Shown here piece after piece: positions 7,975-17,839 of a stretch of 64,000 nucleotides of DNA. The position numbers and the translations under genes were made by a program. This DNA is from Acidimicrobiia bacterium (GTDB lineage Bacteria; Actinomycetota; Acidimicrobiia; IMCC26256; JAOSJL01), in assembly GCA_027494115.1 (NCBI GenBank), contig JAOSJL010000001.1, forward strand, positions 186,001 through 250,000, given 5' to 3'. The first letter of the stretch is position 1. Each line of letters starts with the position of its first letter. Below the pieces are notes generated by a model, which had not been told where the DNA came from, ran no database searches, and saw nothing but the letters and a program-made list of their open reading frames with translations.

Positions 7975-10206
7975 ATGAGCGGCACGGAGGTGGCGAGGAG
8001 CAGTGCAGACATGACGGCCGCGCAGACCAAGACCTCCTTCTGTCGCTTCTGCCACACCTTCTGCGGGATGAAGGTGGACGTGGTCGGCAATCAGGTGGTG
8101 GCCGCACGCGGCGATCCCGACAACCCGGTTTCCCAGGGCTACACCTGCCTCAAGGGCCGCGCCGAGCCCGAGCGCATCAACCACCCCCGATCGACTGCTC
8201 GTCTCGAAAAAGCGCACGGGCTCGAAGCTGGGTGAACCCGAATGGGCCGACATCGCCCCGCAGGACGCTCTCGACGAGATCGCCGAGCGACTGGCCGACA
8301 TCATCGAACGCCACGGACCCGACGCGGTCGCTGTCTACGTGGGCGACGGCGCACATCGAACATCCGCCGGCGGTCCACCGTTGGTGAGCGCGTGGCTCAA
8401 CGGGCTCGGCTCGCACCGCATGTATACGTCGTTCACCATCGACTCCCCAGCATGATCGTGGCCGCATCCCGGTTGTTCGGATCCCCGCTGCCGCTACAAC
8501 TGCTCGACATCGAACACGCTGATGTTGCGATGTTCGTGGGCACCAACCCGGTGGGCTCCCACTTCATGAGCATGCCCCAGTCGGATCCCCGCCGGCGGCT
8601 GCAGGACGCCCGCAAGCGCGGCATGAAGCTCCTCGTCATCGACCCGCGCCGCACCGAGACTTCCCGCCTGGCCGACATCCACCTCCAGGTGCGTCCCGGT
8701 GAGGATGCCACCCTGCTCGCCGGGATGATCAACGTGATCATCGAACGCGGGCTCATCGACCACGCGTATGTGGAAGCGCACGCGGGCGGGCTCGAGGACC
8801 TGACCGAGGCGGTTCGCCCGTTCGATCTCGACTACGTGGCCCGGCGCTCCGGTGTGGCCCCGGAGCTGGTCGAGCAGGCCGCCGCGATGTTCGCAACCGC
8901 GCCCAGCGGCGGAGCCACCAGCGGGACCGGCCTGCACATGGCTCGCCACCAGAACCTGTCCACCCAACTGGTGATGACCCTCAACGTGCTCTGTGGACGT
9001 TATGACCGCCGTGGCGGTATGACCCGCCATGCAGGGGTACTCAACTTCGAGGTCCCCGATTTCAGCGACCCCATCACCATCAGCGGCTACACCGGGCCCA
9101 AGTCGCGCATCCGGGGCATCGAGGGCTCCTTCAACTATCTCGGTTTCTTCGAGGAGATGCCCACCAACACCCTCACCGACGAGATCCTGACGCCCGGCAT
9201 CGGCCAGGTCAGAGCGCTCATCGTGCACGGCGGCAACCCGGCGCTGGTCTTCGCGGATGCCGAGTCCACCGCCCGGGCGATGCAGGAACTGGAGCTGCTC
9301 GTCGTGGACGACTTGTTCATGAGCTCCACCGCGCACCACGCCGACTATGTGATGGCCGTGAAGCACCCCTTCGAGCGGGTGGACGTCACCAAGCTGATGG
9401 ACGGGTCGTACCCGTTTCCGTTCAGCCAGTACACCGAGGCGCTGGTCGACGCGCCCGACGGCGTGGTCGACGACTGGGAGATCTTCTGGGGTCTGGCGCA
9501 ACGACTCGGATTCCGCATCGACCTGCCGGGCATCGACATGGACCACACTCCGACCACGGATGAGATGATCGACGCACTGCACGCCGACTCCCGCATCCCC
9601 ATGAGCGAAGTTCGGCGTCACCCCGATGGGAAGATCTGGGGCGAGCGCGATCCCCTGGTCGGCGGCATCGTCGGTTACATGTCAGGGCACGCCGACCAGC
9701 CGATGGCCATCGGGCACCCCGAGGTGCTCGCCGAGTTGGCCGAGGTGCTGGTCGAGCCGGTGACCGACAGGGGCGGATACCTCCCCCACGAGGAATTCGC
9801 CTTCCGGATGATCACGTATCGCATGAAGGAGGTGTACTGCACCCAGGGTCAGAACCTCCCGTCGCTGGCCGCACGCCGCCGCTACAACCCTCTGCTCATG
9901 CACCCCGATGCAATGGCCGACATCGGCGCCGGTACCGGAGAGACCGTGGTGGTGCGCAGCGGCTTCGGCAGCGTCGAGGCGATCGTGGAGCCCTCCGACG
10001 ACGTGGCACCCGGCACCGTGGCCCTGGCCTTCGGTTGGGGCGGCCCCGACGACGAGGGAGTCAACGTGCAGCATCTGATCCCCGACGACGAGCTGTTCGA
10101 TCCGGTCACCGGACTCGCCCTCCAGAGTGCCGTTCCCGTGAACGTCTTCCCGGCAGTGGAGGCAGACGACCCACGGCGAACCACGTCGACGCCACGAACG
10201 AGTTGA
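7975..10206 (+). CDS. Molybdopterin-dependent oxidoreductase, two compensating frameshifts
   Basis: A 743-residue enzyme of the DMSO reductase/formate dehydrogenase superfamily. The N-terminus has a [4Fe-4S] site with Cys23, 26, 30 and 58 (CRFC...CGM...CLKG, with the electron-transfer Lys60 after the last Cys); molybdopterin-binding blocks follow (VGTNPVGSHFMS, VIDPRRTETSRLAD, HGGNPALVF) and a C-terminal cofactor-binding barrel. No Tat signal is visible, so it should be cytosolic. The frame breaks at a five-C run (8184-8188, one C too many) and returns at a four-C run (8445-8448, one C too few); between them the alternative frame reads normal protein (LLVSKKRTGSKLGEP onward). Start and stop are in the same phase. 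Substrate is unknown; no FdhE, NarJ or redox partner gene is adjacent. Confidence 0.88.
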
Positions 10207-10292
10207 TCGACCGCCACGCTGCGGCCGCGGTGATCCTCCGCTACGGCTCCAGCCTGGACGAGCGCGATCGGGAGCGGTTGGGCACGATCATC
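10203..10292 (+). pseudogene. SnoaL/NTF2-like N-terminal fragment
   Basis: About 28 residues beginning at a TTG (10203) that overlaps the oxidoreductase stop read IDRHAAAAVILRYGSSLDER, which resembles the first helices of SnoaL-like (ketosteroid isomerase-fold) proteins. The similarity stops where the convergent acyltransferase gene begins. It looks like the stump of a gene whose remainder was deleted. Confidence 0.4.
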
Positions 10293-11717
10293 GAGCGAGA
10301 GTCACCAGCTCGGATGCAGCGGCGCGCAGGTGAGTGACGATGGCTCGGGGGTCACCGACGACGTCGGGATCGACGGTGATTCCGACGCCCAGGTCATCGA
10401 CGTAGGACAACACGCCGATGATGAGCGCCACGTTGCCGACGACGTTGATGAACGGGTGGAGTCCCAGCATGCGCGACTCGCAGAGGAAGAGGGGTGCTCT
10501 GGAGCCGGGGATGTTCGACACGGCCAGATTCACCAGTGGTTGGCGCGCCAGCAACCGAGTGACCAAGCCCCGGAGCACGGGTTGGGGAACGAAGTCGGCG
10601 ATCGAGAACAGGTGGGGCATGAGCGACTGGGCCGGTGATGCCGCGTGTTCGTGCATCCGGGAATGGATCAGGCGCACCCGCTCCAGGGATCGTCGACACC
10701 GACGGGTAGAGCCATGCTCGTGATCGAGAAGCGGTTGTGCAACGAAGAATCGTCGGACTCGGGGCTGCCGATCGGAATCAGCACACGTGGTTCTCGGCCG
10801 GTGGAGTCGAACGAACCGATGCCGTCCAGGTAACGGCGGAGCGCACCGGCGGCGATCGCCAGCACGACGTCGTTCACGGTGGCGTCGCACGTGTTCTTGA
10901 TTGCGACGATGTCGGCCATCGGGATCGAATCCCAGGCGAAGGCCCGGCGCGGCCCGATCCGCCGGGTGAGCGGAAGTTCCGGCGCTGTCGGGGGGTGGAC
11001 CGTTGCGGATCGAGCCCATGACCTGCGAGGAGAGACGTGCGTTCGAGACGATTCGCCGCGGATCGATCAGCGCCCGGACGCCGTCGAACACGAGGCCTGC
11101 TTGCCGACGCGTGCGTTCGGCCAACGCTCTCGCCGCCAGGTCCAGAGTCCCCGGCGTCTGTTCGGGTGACCAGTCGTGAGGCTGGTTCCGAAACGAGCGG
11201 GGACCGGGTCGAGCAGCAGCGTGGCAGCAGCGTGGAGGGCGATGCCGTCGACCATCACGTGGTGGGCACGGACGACGACAGCGACGGTTTCGACGTCCGC
11301 GCCGTCGTCGCCGGTCGTGTTGTCGACTCCCTCGACCACGTGGATGTCCCACAGGGGATGAGCGAGATCCATTGGTTCGCTGAGGAGACGGTCCATGAAC
11401 TCCCGGAGGGCATCCGGCCCGCCAGGTGCCGGGAGCTGCACCTGCTTGGTATGACGTTCGATGTCGAAGTCGGTGTCGTCGACCCACATCGGCGCAGCCA
11501 CGTCGGCGTACACCGGCGCGATCCGCTGACGGAACCGGGGCAGCGCGCCGAGTCGAGCCGCCACGTGGGAGCGCAGCGCTGCGAGTCGCAGCCGCCCTCG
11601 ACGGTCCCGCAACGGTGCCGCCTCGAAGAAGCACAGCGCGCCGATCTGCAACTGCGTTCCCGGAATCTCCGCACTCAACAGCGCGGAATCCTCCGCGGTC
11701 AGCGGCTCGACGGTCAT
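10288..11717 (-). CDS. Wax ester synthase/diacylglycerol O-acyltransferase (WS/DGAT), frameshifted
   Basis: A roughly 476-residue WS/DGAT family protein, which esterifies fatty alcohols or diacylglycerol with acyl-CoA for storage lipid. The catalytic HHVMVDG (HHxxxDG) motif is intact, and the C-terminal half carries the usual NDVVLAIAAGALRRYL, PLVNLAVSNIPGS and LGVGITVDPDVV blocks. The reading frame must be switched three times: near 11170-11182, at the six-G run 10990-10995 (one too many) and at 10686-10688 (GGG, one too few). Each repaired junction restores family-like sequence. The ATG at 11717 (MTVEPLTAEDS) is chosen. The upstream gene on the same strand is an alpha/beta hydrolase, 123 bp away, so a lipid-metabolism pair is plausible. 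Confidence 0.88.
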
Positions 11718-11840
11718 GCCGGCACACTCGCCAAACGCCGTGCAGCCTCCCGGTGCCCCGAACAAGAAGGTGGCGCCGACCCACAGCGGGCATCCGCGGC
11801 CTGCACACACCAGTGGGTGGCGTCCTGAACGCGGAGAGGC

Positions 11841-12719
11841 TCAACCGGCATGATCGTGCGCGCGCGTCTGATGCGCCGGCACGGGCTCGGCCTCACCGTT
11901 GCGAGGCCGCGCCCACACGTCCTTCACGAACGCGGCGATCACGTCGGTGAGCCGATCGGGCCGCAGGCGCAACTCGATCGGTGAGCGGGCCCGGAAGATT
12001 TGGGCGTGCGGAAGGCGGGCCACGAGGTTGGCGGCGTCGTCGAAGGGATGGATGACGTCGTTGCCGTGGGCGAGCACGAGCGCGGGCGCGTTGATCCCGG
12101 CCCGCTCCTCTTGGGTGGGCGCGACCGGGCCGACGAGGACGCCGTGCAGGATCGCCGCCATGACCTCGGGAGGCAACGCCGCCGCGTGGAGCAGGCTGTT
12201 GATCAACGCGTAACGGGTCTCGGGGAGTGACCGCACGAGCGATGAGACCCACCGGGCCGGCGTGCGGCCGTAGCGCACAAGCAGCAGGAGTGACGCGAAC
12301 AACAGCGCGGACGGTGGCGTGGCCCACTCCAGCACCGGCATCTCGAGGACCATTCCTCGGACCCGCCGGGGTTGGCGGCTACCGGCGAACAGGCTCACGT
12401 TGGCGCCGAGCGACATCCCGCCCAGGACGGCCTCTTCGACGCCCAGCTCGTCGAGCAGCGCGAACACCTGATCGGAATACGCATCGATGCGGTAAGCCGA
12501 CGCATGGGTGGGTTTGTCGCTGCGACCGTGGCCGAGCAGATCGAGCAGCACCACCCGATTGCCACGGTCGGCGAGGGCCTTCGCGATGCCCCGATTGATG
12601 TCGGAGTCGATCAGCAGGCCGTGCATGTAGACAATCAGCTGCTCGCCGTCGCCGTACTCGTCAAAGACCAATCGGTTCCCCGCACAGGTGAACGACGAAG
12701 TGCGAAACGCAGGGGTCAT
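11841..12719 (-). CDS. Alpha/beta hydrolase
   Basis: A 292-residue alpha/beta hydrolase. The oxyanion HG (33-34), strand LLDLLGHGRSD (from 58) and nucleophile elbow GGMSLGAN with Ser103 are clear, and HGNDVIHPFDDA supplies the acid region. The segment where the catalytic His is expected reads SPIELRLRPDRLT, with no His, so hydrolase activity is uncertain. The frame is open to 12857 but the ATG at 12719 fits the domain start. It precedes the WS/DGAT gene on the same strand, suggesting co-transcription and a link to lipid or ester turnover. It is divergent from the ars operon. Confidence 0.82.
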   Translation of the reverse strand: MTPAFRTSSFTCAGNRLVFDEYGDGEQLIVYMHGLLIDSDINRGIAKALADRGNRVVLLDLLGHGRSDKPTHASAYRIDAYSDQVFALLDELGVEEAVLGGMSLGANVSLFAGSRQPRRVRGMVLEMPVLEWATPPSALLFASLLLLVRYGRTPARWVSSLVRSLPETRYALINSLLHAAALPPEVMAAILHGVLVGPVAPTQEERAGINAPALVLAHGNDVIHPFDDAANLVARLPHAQIFRARSPIELRLRPDRLTDVIAAFVKDVWARPRNGEAEPVPAHQTRAHDHAG

Positions 12720-12851
12720 CAAACGCCTCCCGATGTCGGATGCGGGCCTGGCCACCGTATTCCGCCCCCGGGCAACCCGGGCGTGTGGGTGCCGGAACTC
12801 GGTTCGGCCGGAACTCGGTTCGGCTAGTCGACCTGTGGGTTCGCGCCCCAA

Positions 12852-12884
12852 TATCATGAACCCATGACTTCAACGTTGGTTGAA
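12852..12884 (+). promoter_or_regulatory. Leaderless ars promoter with ArsR-type operator dyad
   Basis: TATCAT (12852-12857) stands 6 nt before the arsR ATG at 12864, the leaderless arrangement. Directly downstream, TTCAAC (12869-12874) and GTTGAA (12879-12884) form a perfect inverted repeat with a 4-nt spacer, resembling ArsR/SmtB operators. A repressor bound there would block transcription starting at the ATG. Confidence 0.55.
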
Positions 12885-13214
12885 TCAATGGAGCTCGAAG
12901 CGTCTGTTCGGCTCGCCGCGCTGGCGGAGCCGACACGGCTGCGGATCGTCGGTCTGCTCGGCGAGGGGACGTGTTGCGTCTGCGACGTGCGAGACGCCGT
13001 CGACGTCGCCCCGAACCTGCTGTCGTACCACCTGCGGGTGTTGCGGGAGGCCGGTCTCGTGTCGGCGACTCGACGCGGTCGGTGGATCGACTACCGCCTC
13101 GACCCCGACGGCTTCGAGGTGCTCTGGGCCCAGCTGGCAGAGGCCGGAATACCGCTGCCCGGCGCCCCGGCGGAGGTTTCCACGTGCACGGTGAGGACCG
13201 AGGAGGGCCCGTGA
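12864..13214 (+). CDS. arsR: ArsR-family arsenite-responsive repressor
   Basis: A 116-residue ArsR/SmtB winged-helix regulator. The recognition-helix region reads NLLSYHLRVLREAGLV, and the alpha3 metal site is CCVCDV with Cys37, 38 and 40, the arrangement used for trivalent arsenic or antimony. It should release DNA when arsenite binds. The ATG at 12864 is 6 nt from a TATCAT -10 box; an internal ATG at 12888 is an alternative start, but then the operator dyad would lie in the leader. Its stop overlaps the acr3 start (GTGA), so translation is probably coupled. It represses the operon including itself, by analogy with other ars operons. Confidence 0.92.
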   Translation: MTSTLVESMELEASVRLAALAEPTRLRIVGLLGEGTCCVCDVRDAVDVAPNLLSYHLRVLREAGLVSATRRGRWIDYRLDPDGFEVLWAQLAEAGIPLPGAPAEVSTCTVRTEEGP

Positions 13215-14343
13215 GCGACACCGTCGTCGCGGTCGAACCCGTCGTCGGCGACGACGAGGCCGCCGTACTCGGGCGGCTGTCGATGCTCAACCGCTTCCTG
13301 CCGCTGTGGATCGGCGCGGCGATGCTGCTCGGGCTGTTGTTGGGTCGAGCGTTCGCCGATCTGGACGACGTGCTCGACCGGGTCAAGGTCGACACGGTGT
13401 CGCTACCGATCGCCGTCGGCCTGTTGCTGATGATGTACCCGGTGCTGGCCAAGGTCCGCTACGACGACATCGGTCGCGTCACCAGCGACCGACGGATGCT
13501 GGTGACCTCGCTCGTGCTGAACTGGTTGGTGGGCCCGCTGCTGATGTTCACGCTCGCCTGGCTGTTGCTGCCGGACCTCCCGGAGTACCGCACCGGGCTG
13601 ATCATCGTGGGGCTCGCCCGCTGCATCGCCATGGTCCTCATCTGGAACGACCTGGCCTGCGGCGACCGCGAGGCCGCGGCCGTGCTGGTGGCGCTCAACT
13701 CCGTGTTTCAGATCGTGGCCTTCAGCCTGCTCGGCTACTTCTACCTCGAGATCCTGCCCGGGTGGCTCGGCCTGGACCAGGCCGCCATCGAGGTGTCGGT
13801 GTGGGAGATCGCGCGCGCGGTCGCGATCTTCCTCGGGGTGCCGCTCGTCGCCGGCTACCTGACTCGCCGCTGGGGTGAGGCCCGGCGCGGCCGGGAGTGG
13901 TACGAAACCCGGTTCCTGCCGCGGATCGGCCCGGTCGCGCTGTGGGGGCTGCTGTTCACCGTGGTGCTGCTCTTCGCTCTCCAAGGGAGAGGATCACTGC
14001 CGCGCCACTCGACGTGGCCCGGATCGCGATTCCGCTCGTCCTCTACTTCGCGATCATGTGGACGGGCTCGTTCGCCTTCTCGAAGCGGCTCGGGCTCGGA
14101 TACCCGAAGGCGACGAGCGTCGCGTTCACCGCTGCGGGCAACAACTTCGAGCTCGCCATCGCGGTCGCGATCAGCGTGTTCGGTGTCACCTCCGGGGAAG
14201 CCCTCGCAGGCGTCGTCGGTCCCCTCATCGAGGTGCCGGTCCTCGTCGGGCTCGTCTACGTGGCCCTGTGGGCCCGCAAGAGGTTCTACCCGCCGATCCA
14301 GCAGGAGCAACCTGCCGAGTGGTCACGGTCGGATCCGCTGTGA
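13211..14343 (+). CDS. acr3: Acr3-type arsenite efflux permease, one frameshift
   Basis: An integral membrane arsenite exporter of the Acr3 (bile acid:Na+ symporter) family, about 377 residues with around ten membrane segments. The conserved GLARCIAMVLIWNDLACGD contains the Cys essential in this family, and the C-terminal AGNNFELAIAVAIS block is typical. A frame break lies at GGG 13985-13987, where one more G restores LFALQGERITAAPLDV and the rest of the protein to the stop at 14343. The GTG start overlaps the arsR stop. It exports arsenite made by the ArsC encoded next. Confidence 0.92.
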
Positions 14344-14402
14344 CGCGACCGACGTGAAGACCGATACAGGATCGGTGGGCTCTCGCGAGATGAGAGGGGA
14401 AG

Positions 14403-14819
14403 ATGACTAGCGCCAAGCCGGCCGTGCTGTTCCTGTGTGTGCACAACGCGGGCCGCTCACAGATGGCGGCTGGATTCCTCCGGCATCTCGCCGGGAGCGA
14501 CGTCGACGTGTTCTCGGGCGGTTCCGACCCTGGCAACGAAGTCAACCCGGCCGCGGTTGCCGCGATGGCCGAGCGCGGAATCGACATTGCCGGCGAGTTC
14601 CCGAAACCGTGGACCGATGAGTTCGTCCGCGCCGCCGACGTCGTCGTCACGATGGGCTGCGGCGACACTTGCCCGCTGATCCCGGGGAAGCGCTACGAAG
14701 ACTGGGAGCTCGACGATCCGGCCGGCCAGGAGGTCGAGGCAGTGCGGCCGATCCGCGACAACATCGAGCGGCGGGTCCGCACTCTCATGGCCGACCTCGG
14801 CGTGACCGCCCGCGCATGA
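14403..14819 (+). CDS. arsC: Arsenate reductase, LMW-phosphatase type
   Basis: A 138-residue arsenate reductase of the low-molecular-weight phosphatase fold. The P-loop CVHNAGRSQMA carries nucleophile Cys12 and Arg18; Cys86 and Cys90 in MGCGDTCP match the resolving pair of thioredoxin-coupled enzymes, and DDPAG near 104 holds the general acid. In an actinobacterium, mycothiol/mycoredoxin coupling is the alternative, but the Cys pair favours the thioredoxin mechanism. A strong GAGAGGGGA precedes the ATG. It lies 59 bp after acr3 in the same operon and converts arsenate to the exported arsenite. Confidence 0.92.
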   Translation: MTSAKPAVLFLCVHNAGRSQMAAGFLRHLAGSDVDVFSGGSDPGNEVNPAAVAAMAERGIDIAGEFPKPWTDEFVRAADVVVTMGCGDTCPLIPGKRYEDWELDDPAGQEVEAVRPIRDNIERRVRTLMADLGVTARA

Positions 14820-14921
14820 CCACCGACACATCCGACCTGTGCCGGCACTGTTGCGTTAGAGCAAGACGGACACGCAGTTCGTTGTCCCACACACGCGCCG
14901 GGCCAGACTAGGAAACCGGTC

Positions 14922-15806
14922 ATGGGATATGCGTTCATGGCAAACTCGGTCGTGGCCGAAACACCGACTCCCAACCGAGATCAGGTCGAGCATTGGGAGC
15001 GGTACGGAGCGCATTGGGTCGCGGAGGTGGATCGATACGACGCCATGACCGCGGCCTTCGGAGACCGCATGCTCGAGAAGGCCGCGCTGCAGCCCGCAGA
15101 GCGAGTGATCGACGTCGGCTGCGGGGCCGGTGCTACCGCCTTCGAGAGCGCGCGGCACGCCCGGCCCGGTGGGACGGTGCTGGGCGTCGACATCTCGCCA
15201 CCGATGCTGGCACTGGCCCGTGAGCGCGCGAAAGCGGCCGGGGCTGACGACGTCGAGTTCGTCAGAGCAGATGCACAGGTCCACGACTTCGGAGCCGGCC
15301 GATGGGACACCGTGGTCAGCCGCTTCGGTGTGATGTTCTTCGATGATCCGGTCGGGGCCTTTGCGAATCTGGCGCGGGCGCTGCGCGCCGGTGGCCGCCT
15401 CGCGTTCGCCGCTTGGCAGGGTTTGGAGGCCAGCGAGTGGATCATGGCACCAGGCGCCCCGGCGGCCGCCCACATCGGCATGCCCGAAGGTGTCGAGCCG
15501 AACTCACCGGGTCCGTTCGGCCTCGCCGACGCGGATCGAACCGTGGAGATCCTCGAACGGGCCGGTTACGACCGGATCGCCATCGACGAAACGACGCAAC
15601 CCATGCGCATAGGGGACGACGTCGACGATGCACTCGCCTTCTTCGAGTCCGTTCCGTTCGTTCGGGACGTCGTCGCCGACGCACCACCCGACCGGGTGGC
15701 CGCGGCCCTGGAGGCGGCTCGCGAGGCTCTCGTCCCCTACGCCGGCCCCGAGGGCGTCGTGATGAACGACAACCGCGCCTGGCTCGTGACCGCCCGCCGA
15801 CCCTGA
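14922..15806 (+). CDS. Class I SAM-dependent methyltransferase
   Basis: A 294-residue Rossmann-fold methyltransferase. The SAM-binding motif VIDVGCGAGATAF is at about 65-77, the acidic ribose-binding residue is in LGVDIS, and motif II/III segments (DDVEFVRADAQ, GRWDTVVSRFGVMFF) follow. The C-terminal half matches generic UbiE/MenG-like and natural-product methyltransferases. It lacks the conserved cysteines of arsenite methyltransferase ArsM, so despite the neighbouring ars operon I do not call it ArsM. Two nearby ATGs exist (14922, 14937); the first is used here. Substrate unknown. Confidence 0.85.
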   Translation: MGYAFMANSVVAETPTPNRDQVEHWERYGAHWVAEVDRYDAMTAAFGDRMLEKAALQPAERVIDVGCGAGATAFESARHARPGGTVLGVDISPPMLALARERAKAAGADDVEFVRADAQVHDFGAGRWDTVVSRFGVMFFDDPVGAFANLARALRAGGRLAFAAWQGLEASEWIMAPGAPAAAHIGMPEGVEPNSPGPFGLADADRTVEILERAGYDRIAIDETTQPMRIGDDVDDALAFFESVPFVRDVVADAPPDRVAAALEAAREALVPYAGPEGVVMNDNRAWLVTARRP

Positions 15807-15829
15807 ACCGGGGTTGCCGGGCTCGACGA

Positions 15830-16975
15830 TCAGCCCAGCCAGGCGTCGAGCCGCTCGGTCTCGTAGGCCTGCTTCCGAAGGAACTGATCTTCGTCGGCAT
15901 CGGTGAGTTCAACCTGGGGCTTCGGCTCCGCATAGAAGTTGCCTTCCACGAATGCCACACGTCTTCCCGGTAGCTCGAGGAAGCAGAAGCCGTGCCCGTC
16001 GAATCTCGCTTCGGCAGAGCCAACGAGGTCCGCCGCGATGTTTCCGGCGGCCACCACGGCCTCGCCGGCCGCGAACACGCCCGCTTTGGGCAGGGCGCCT
16101 GTGGCCGTAGGGATGTGGGTGGAGTCTCCGACTGCATAGACGCGCTCGTAATCCGTGCGGAGGCTGTGGCGGTCCGGTTCGATGAACCCCGACTCGCCGG
16201 TCAGCCCGGCTTCGGCCAGCAGTGTCAATGCGGCACAGGCGGGTACGCCCAGCAGCAGCGAGTAGTCACACGTGGAGCCGTCGTCGAAGCCGACCGTGCG
16301 CGTCGCCCCGTCGACCCCGGTCACCTTCTTCTCCGACAGCAGGTCGATGCCCCGCTCACCGAGGTAGCCGGCGAGATACCGGCTGGCGTCTGCCCCGGCC
16401 ACCGGCAGTGCCATCGGTTGAGGCGTGGACACGGCCAACTCGACCTTGTCGCGTACGCCTCTCTCCCGCAGTCTCTCGTCGACGAGCAGAGCAGCCTCGT
16501 AAGGTGCCGGCGGGCACTGGAACGGACCACCGAGGATGGAGATGAGGATGCGACCCTCGGTGAGGGCGTCCAGGTCGGCGTGGATCGCCGGTAGCTGCAC
16601 GCCGTCGTAGAGATCGTGAGCTCCCTGGCTGTTCAGGAAGCCGAGGTGTCTCTGCGACTTGGCCGCCCCCAGGGCGACGAGGATCGCGTCTGCCTCGAGA
16701 GTGCCCTCGGACGTCTCGACGATGCGGGCGGACGGATCGAGCGCGGTGATCTCGGTTTGTAGGAACCGGACGCCCCGGTTAGCGAGGTTGGCCAGCGACC
16801 GGGTGCCGTCGGCCAGAGGCCGGACGTGGCCGAGGTCCCAGAGCTTGGCGAACCCCATGTAGAAGTGATCCTTACGATCGAGGAGTGTCACCTCGATGTC
16901 AGCGTGATGGGTGCGCAGCTCATGGGCGGCAGCCAGCCCGCCGAAGCCGCCGCCGAGGATCACGACATGTGCCAT
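15830..16975 (-). CDS. FAD-dependent oxidoreductase, sulfide:quinone reductase-like
   Basis: A 381-residue flavoprotein with an N-terminal FAD-binding GGGFGG (8-13), a second nucleotide-binding region and AVGDSTHIPTATGALPKAG, the C-terminal FAD contact. Cys154 in GGPFQCPPAPYEA corresponds to a conserved redox Cys of sulfide:quinone oxidoreductases, and the C-terminal FVEGNFYAEPKP is also family-like. A role in oxidising sulfide or persulfide with electrons passed to quinone is likely but not certain, since related flavoproteins use other donors. ACAGGAGACCCG gives a good ribosome-binding site. It is convergent with the methyltransferase gene, 23 bp apart. Confidence 0.82.
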   Translation of the reverse strand: MAHVVILGGGFGGLAAAHELRTHHADIEVTLLDRKDHFYMGFAKLWDLGHVRPLADGTRSLANLANRGVRFLQTEITALDPSARIVETSEGTLEADAILVALGAAKSQRHLGFLNSQGAHDLYDGVQLPAIHADLDALTEGRILISILGGPFQCPPAPYEAALLVDERLRERGVRDKVELAVSTPQPMALPVAGADASRYLAGYLGERGIDLLSEKKVTGVDGATRTVGFDDGSTCDYSLLLGVPACAALTLLAEAGLTGESGFIEPDRHSLRTDYERVYAVGDSTHIPTATGALPKAGVFAAGEAVVAAGNIAADLVGSAEARFDGHGFCFLELPGRRVAFVEGNFYAEPKPQVELTDADEDQFLRKQAYETERLDAWLG

Positions 16976-17145
16976 CGGGTCTCCTGTCTTGTGGGCGTGC
17001 GGCCGACGTTACTCAAGTGAGTCCTGCGATCCAGCCGCTGTTGATGGGCGCACTGCGCGCGTTGACGGCTTCTGATCCCGGGTCTAGGTTCCTCGCGTCT
17101 TCTCCAATCGCGGCTCGTGACCGATCTCCAGGAGGTGGCTTCGTA

Positions 17146-17406
17146 ATGCCGACTGTGATGATCTTCCACGAGGTCGACGACGTCGACCATTGGCTTCAGT
17201 CGCCGAAGCGAGACGAGTTCTTCGGGTCGCATGGAATGACGGTGCGCACCTTCGTCGACCCCGACAAGACGAAACGAGTCGGAGTGATCGCAGAGGTCCC
17301 CGACATGGATACGCTGCAAACGGCGCTGGCGACTGAAGCGGCGGCCGAGGCGATGAAGCACGACGGAGTACGCCCCGACACGATCGTGATGCTGGTCGAG
17401 CCGTAG
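17146..17406 (+). CDS. Small ferredoxin-like-fold protein of unknown function
   Basis: An 86-residue protein opening TVMIFHEVDDVDHWL and containing KRVGVIAEVPDMDTLQ. The pattern of a short beta strand followed by a helix with DVDHWLQSPKR suggests a dimeric alpha-beta barrel or ferredoxin-like fold similar to antibiotic monooxygenase or GYD proteins, but I cannot name a family. CAGGAGGTGG about 10 nt before the ATG is a strong ribosome-binding site. It ends 9 bp from the convergent GYD gene. Confidence 0.75.
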   Translation: MPTVMIFHEVDDVDHWLQSPKRDEFFGSHGMTVRTFVDPDKTKRVGVIAEVPDMDTLQTALATEAAAEAMKHDGVRPDTIVMLVEP

Positions 17407-17415
17407 CCCAGACGC

Positions 17416-17736
17416 TCAGGTTCCCGGAGCTCGCCAGCCGCTCTTCTTGTCACCCGAGCGATCGAGTTCGTCGGGCGTCAGCAGCACCGTCGTCGACACC
17501 GCCACCCGACCCGAGGACGAGATCTCCATCGCAAAGGCGGCGGCGGTCGCGTTGTCGGGCAGATCGGCGATGCCGACCACGTCGTCGTCACCGAAGGCGA
17601 AGTAGAACGCCTCCAGACTCCCGCCCAGTTGCTCGATGGCATCCTGCACGACTTGGCGGCGGGCGGTGCCGCCCTCGGCGAGAACTCCGCCGATTCCTTC
17701 GGGGGACAGCGAGGCTCGGATCAGGTACTTGGGCAC
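17416..17736 (-). CDS. GYD domain protein
   Basis: A 106-residue GYD-domain protein, recognisable from PKYLIRASLSPEGIGGVL, LEAFYFAFGDDDVVGIADLPDN and the VSTTVLLTPDELD end. GYD proteins are small alpha-beta sandwich proteins of unknown biochemical role, common in actinobacteria and proteobacteria. The GTG at 17736 with GGGAGT upstream is chosen because the family begins with PKYL; the frame extends further upstream through a lipoprotein remnant. Confidence 0.85.
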   Translation of the reverse strand: MPKYLIRASLSPEGIGGVLAEGGTARRQVVQDAIEQLGGSLEAFYFAFGDDDVVGIADLPDNATAAAFAMEISSSGRVAVSTTVLLTPDELDRSGDKKSGWRAPGT

Positions 17737-17839
17737 GGCGGACTCCCTTCGCCGGTCGGATCGCTGTGGACAGGATCGCACCACACTTGCCCCGCAGCCA
17801 AGCCTCCCGTGGTCGACGGTCAACTCGCTGGCAACCCAC

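Noticed and set aside
8184..8448. Programmed frameshifting in the molybdopterin oxidoreductase
   Set aside because: The two breaks are opposite errors in C runs that cancel, and the same kind of break occurs across many unrelated genes here, so error is the simpler explanation.
14922..15806. Arsenite methyltransferase ArsM next to the ars operon
   Set aside because: The conserved cysteines of ArsM are absent and the C-terminal half is of the generic type.
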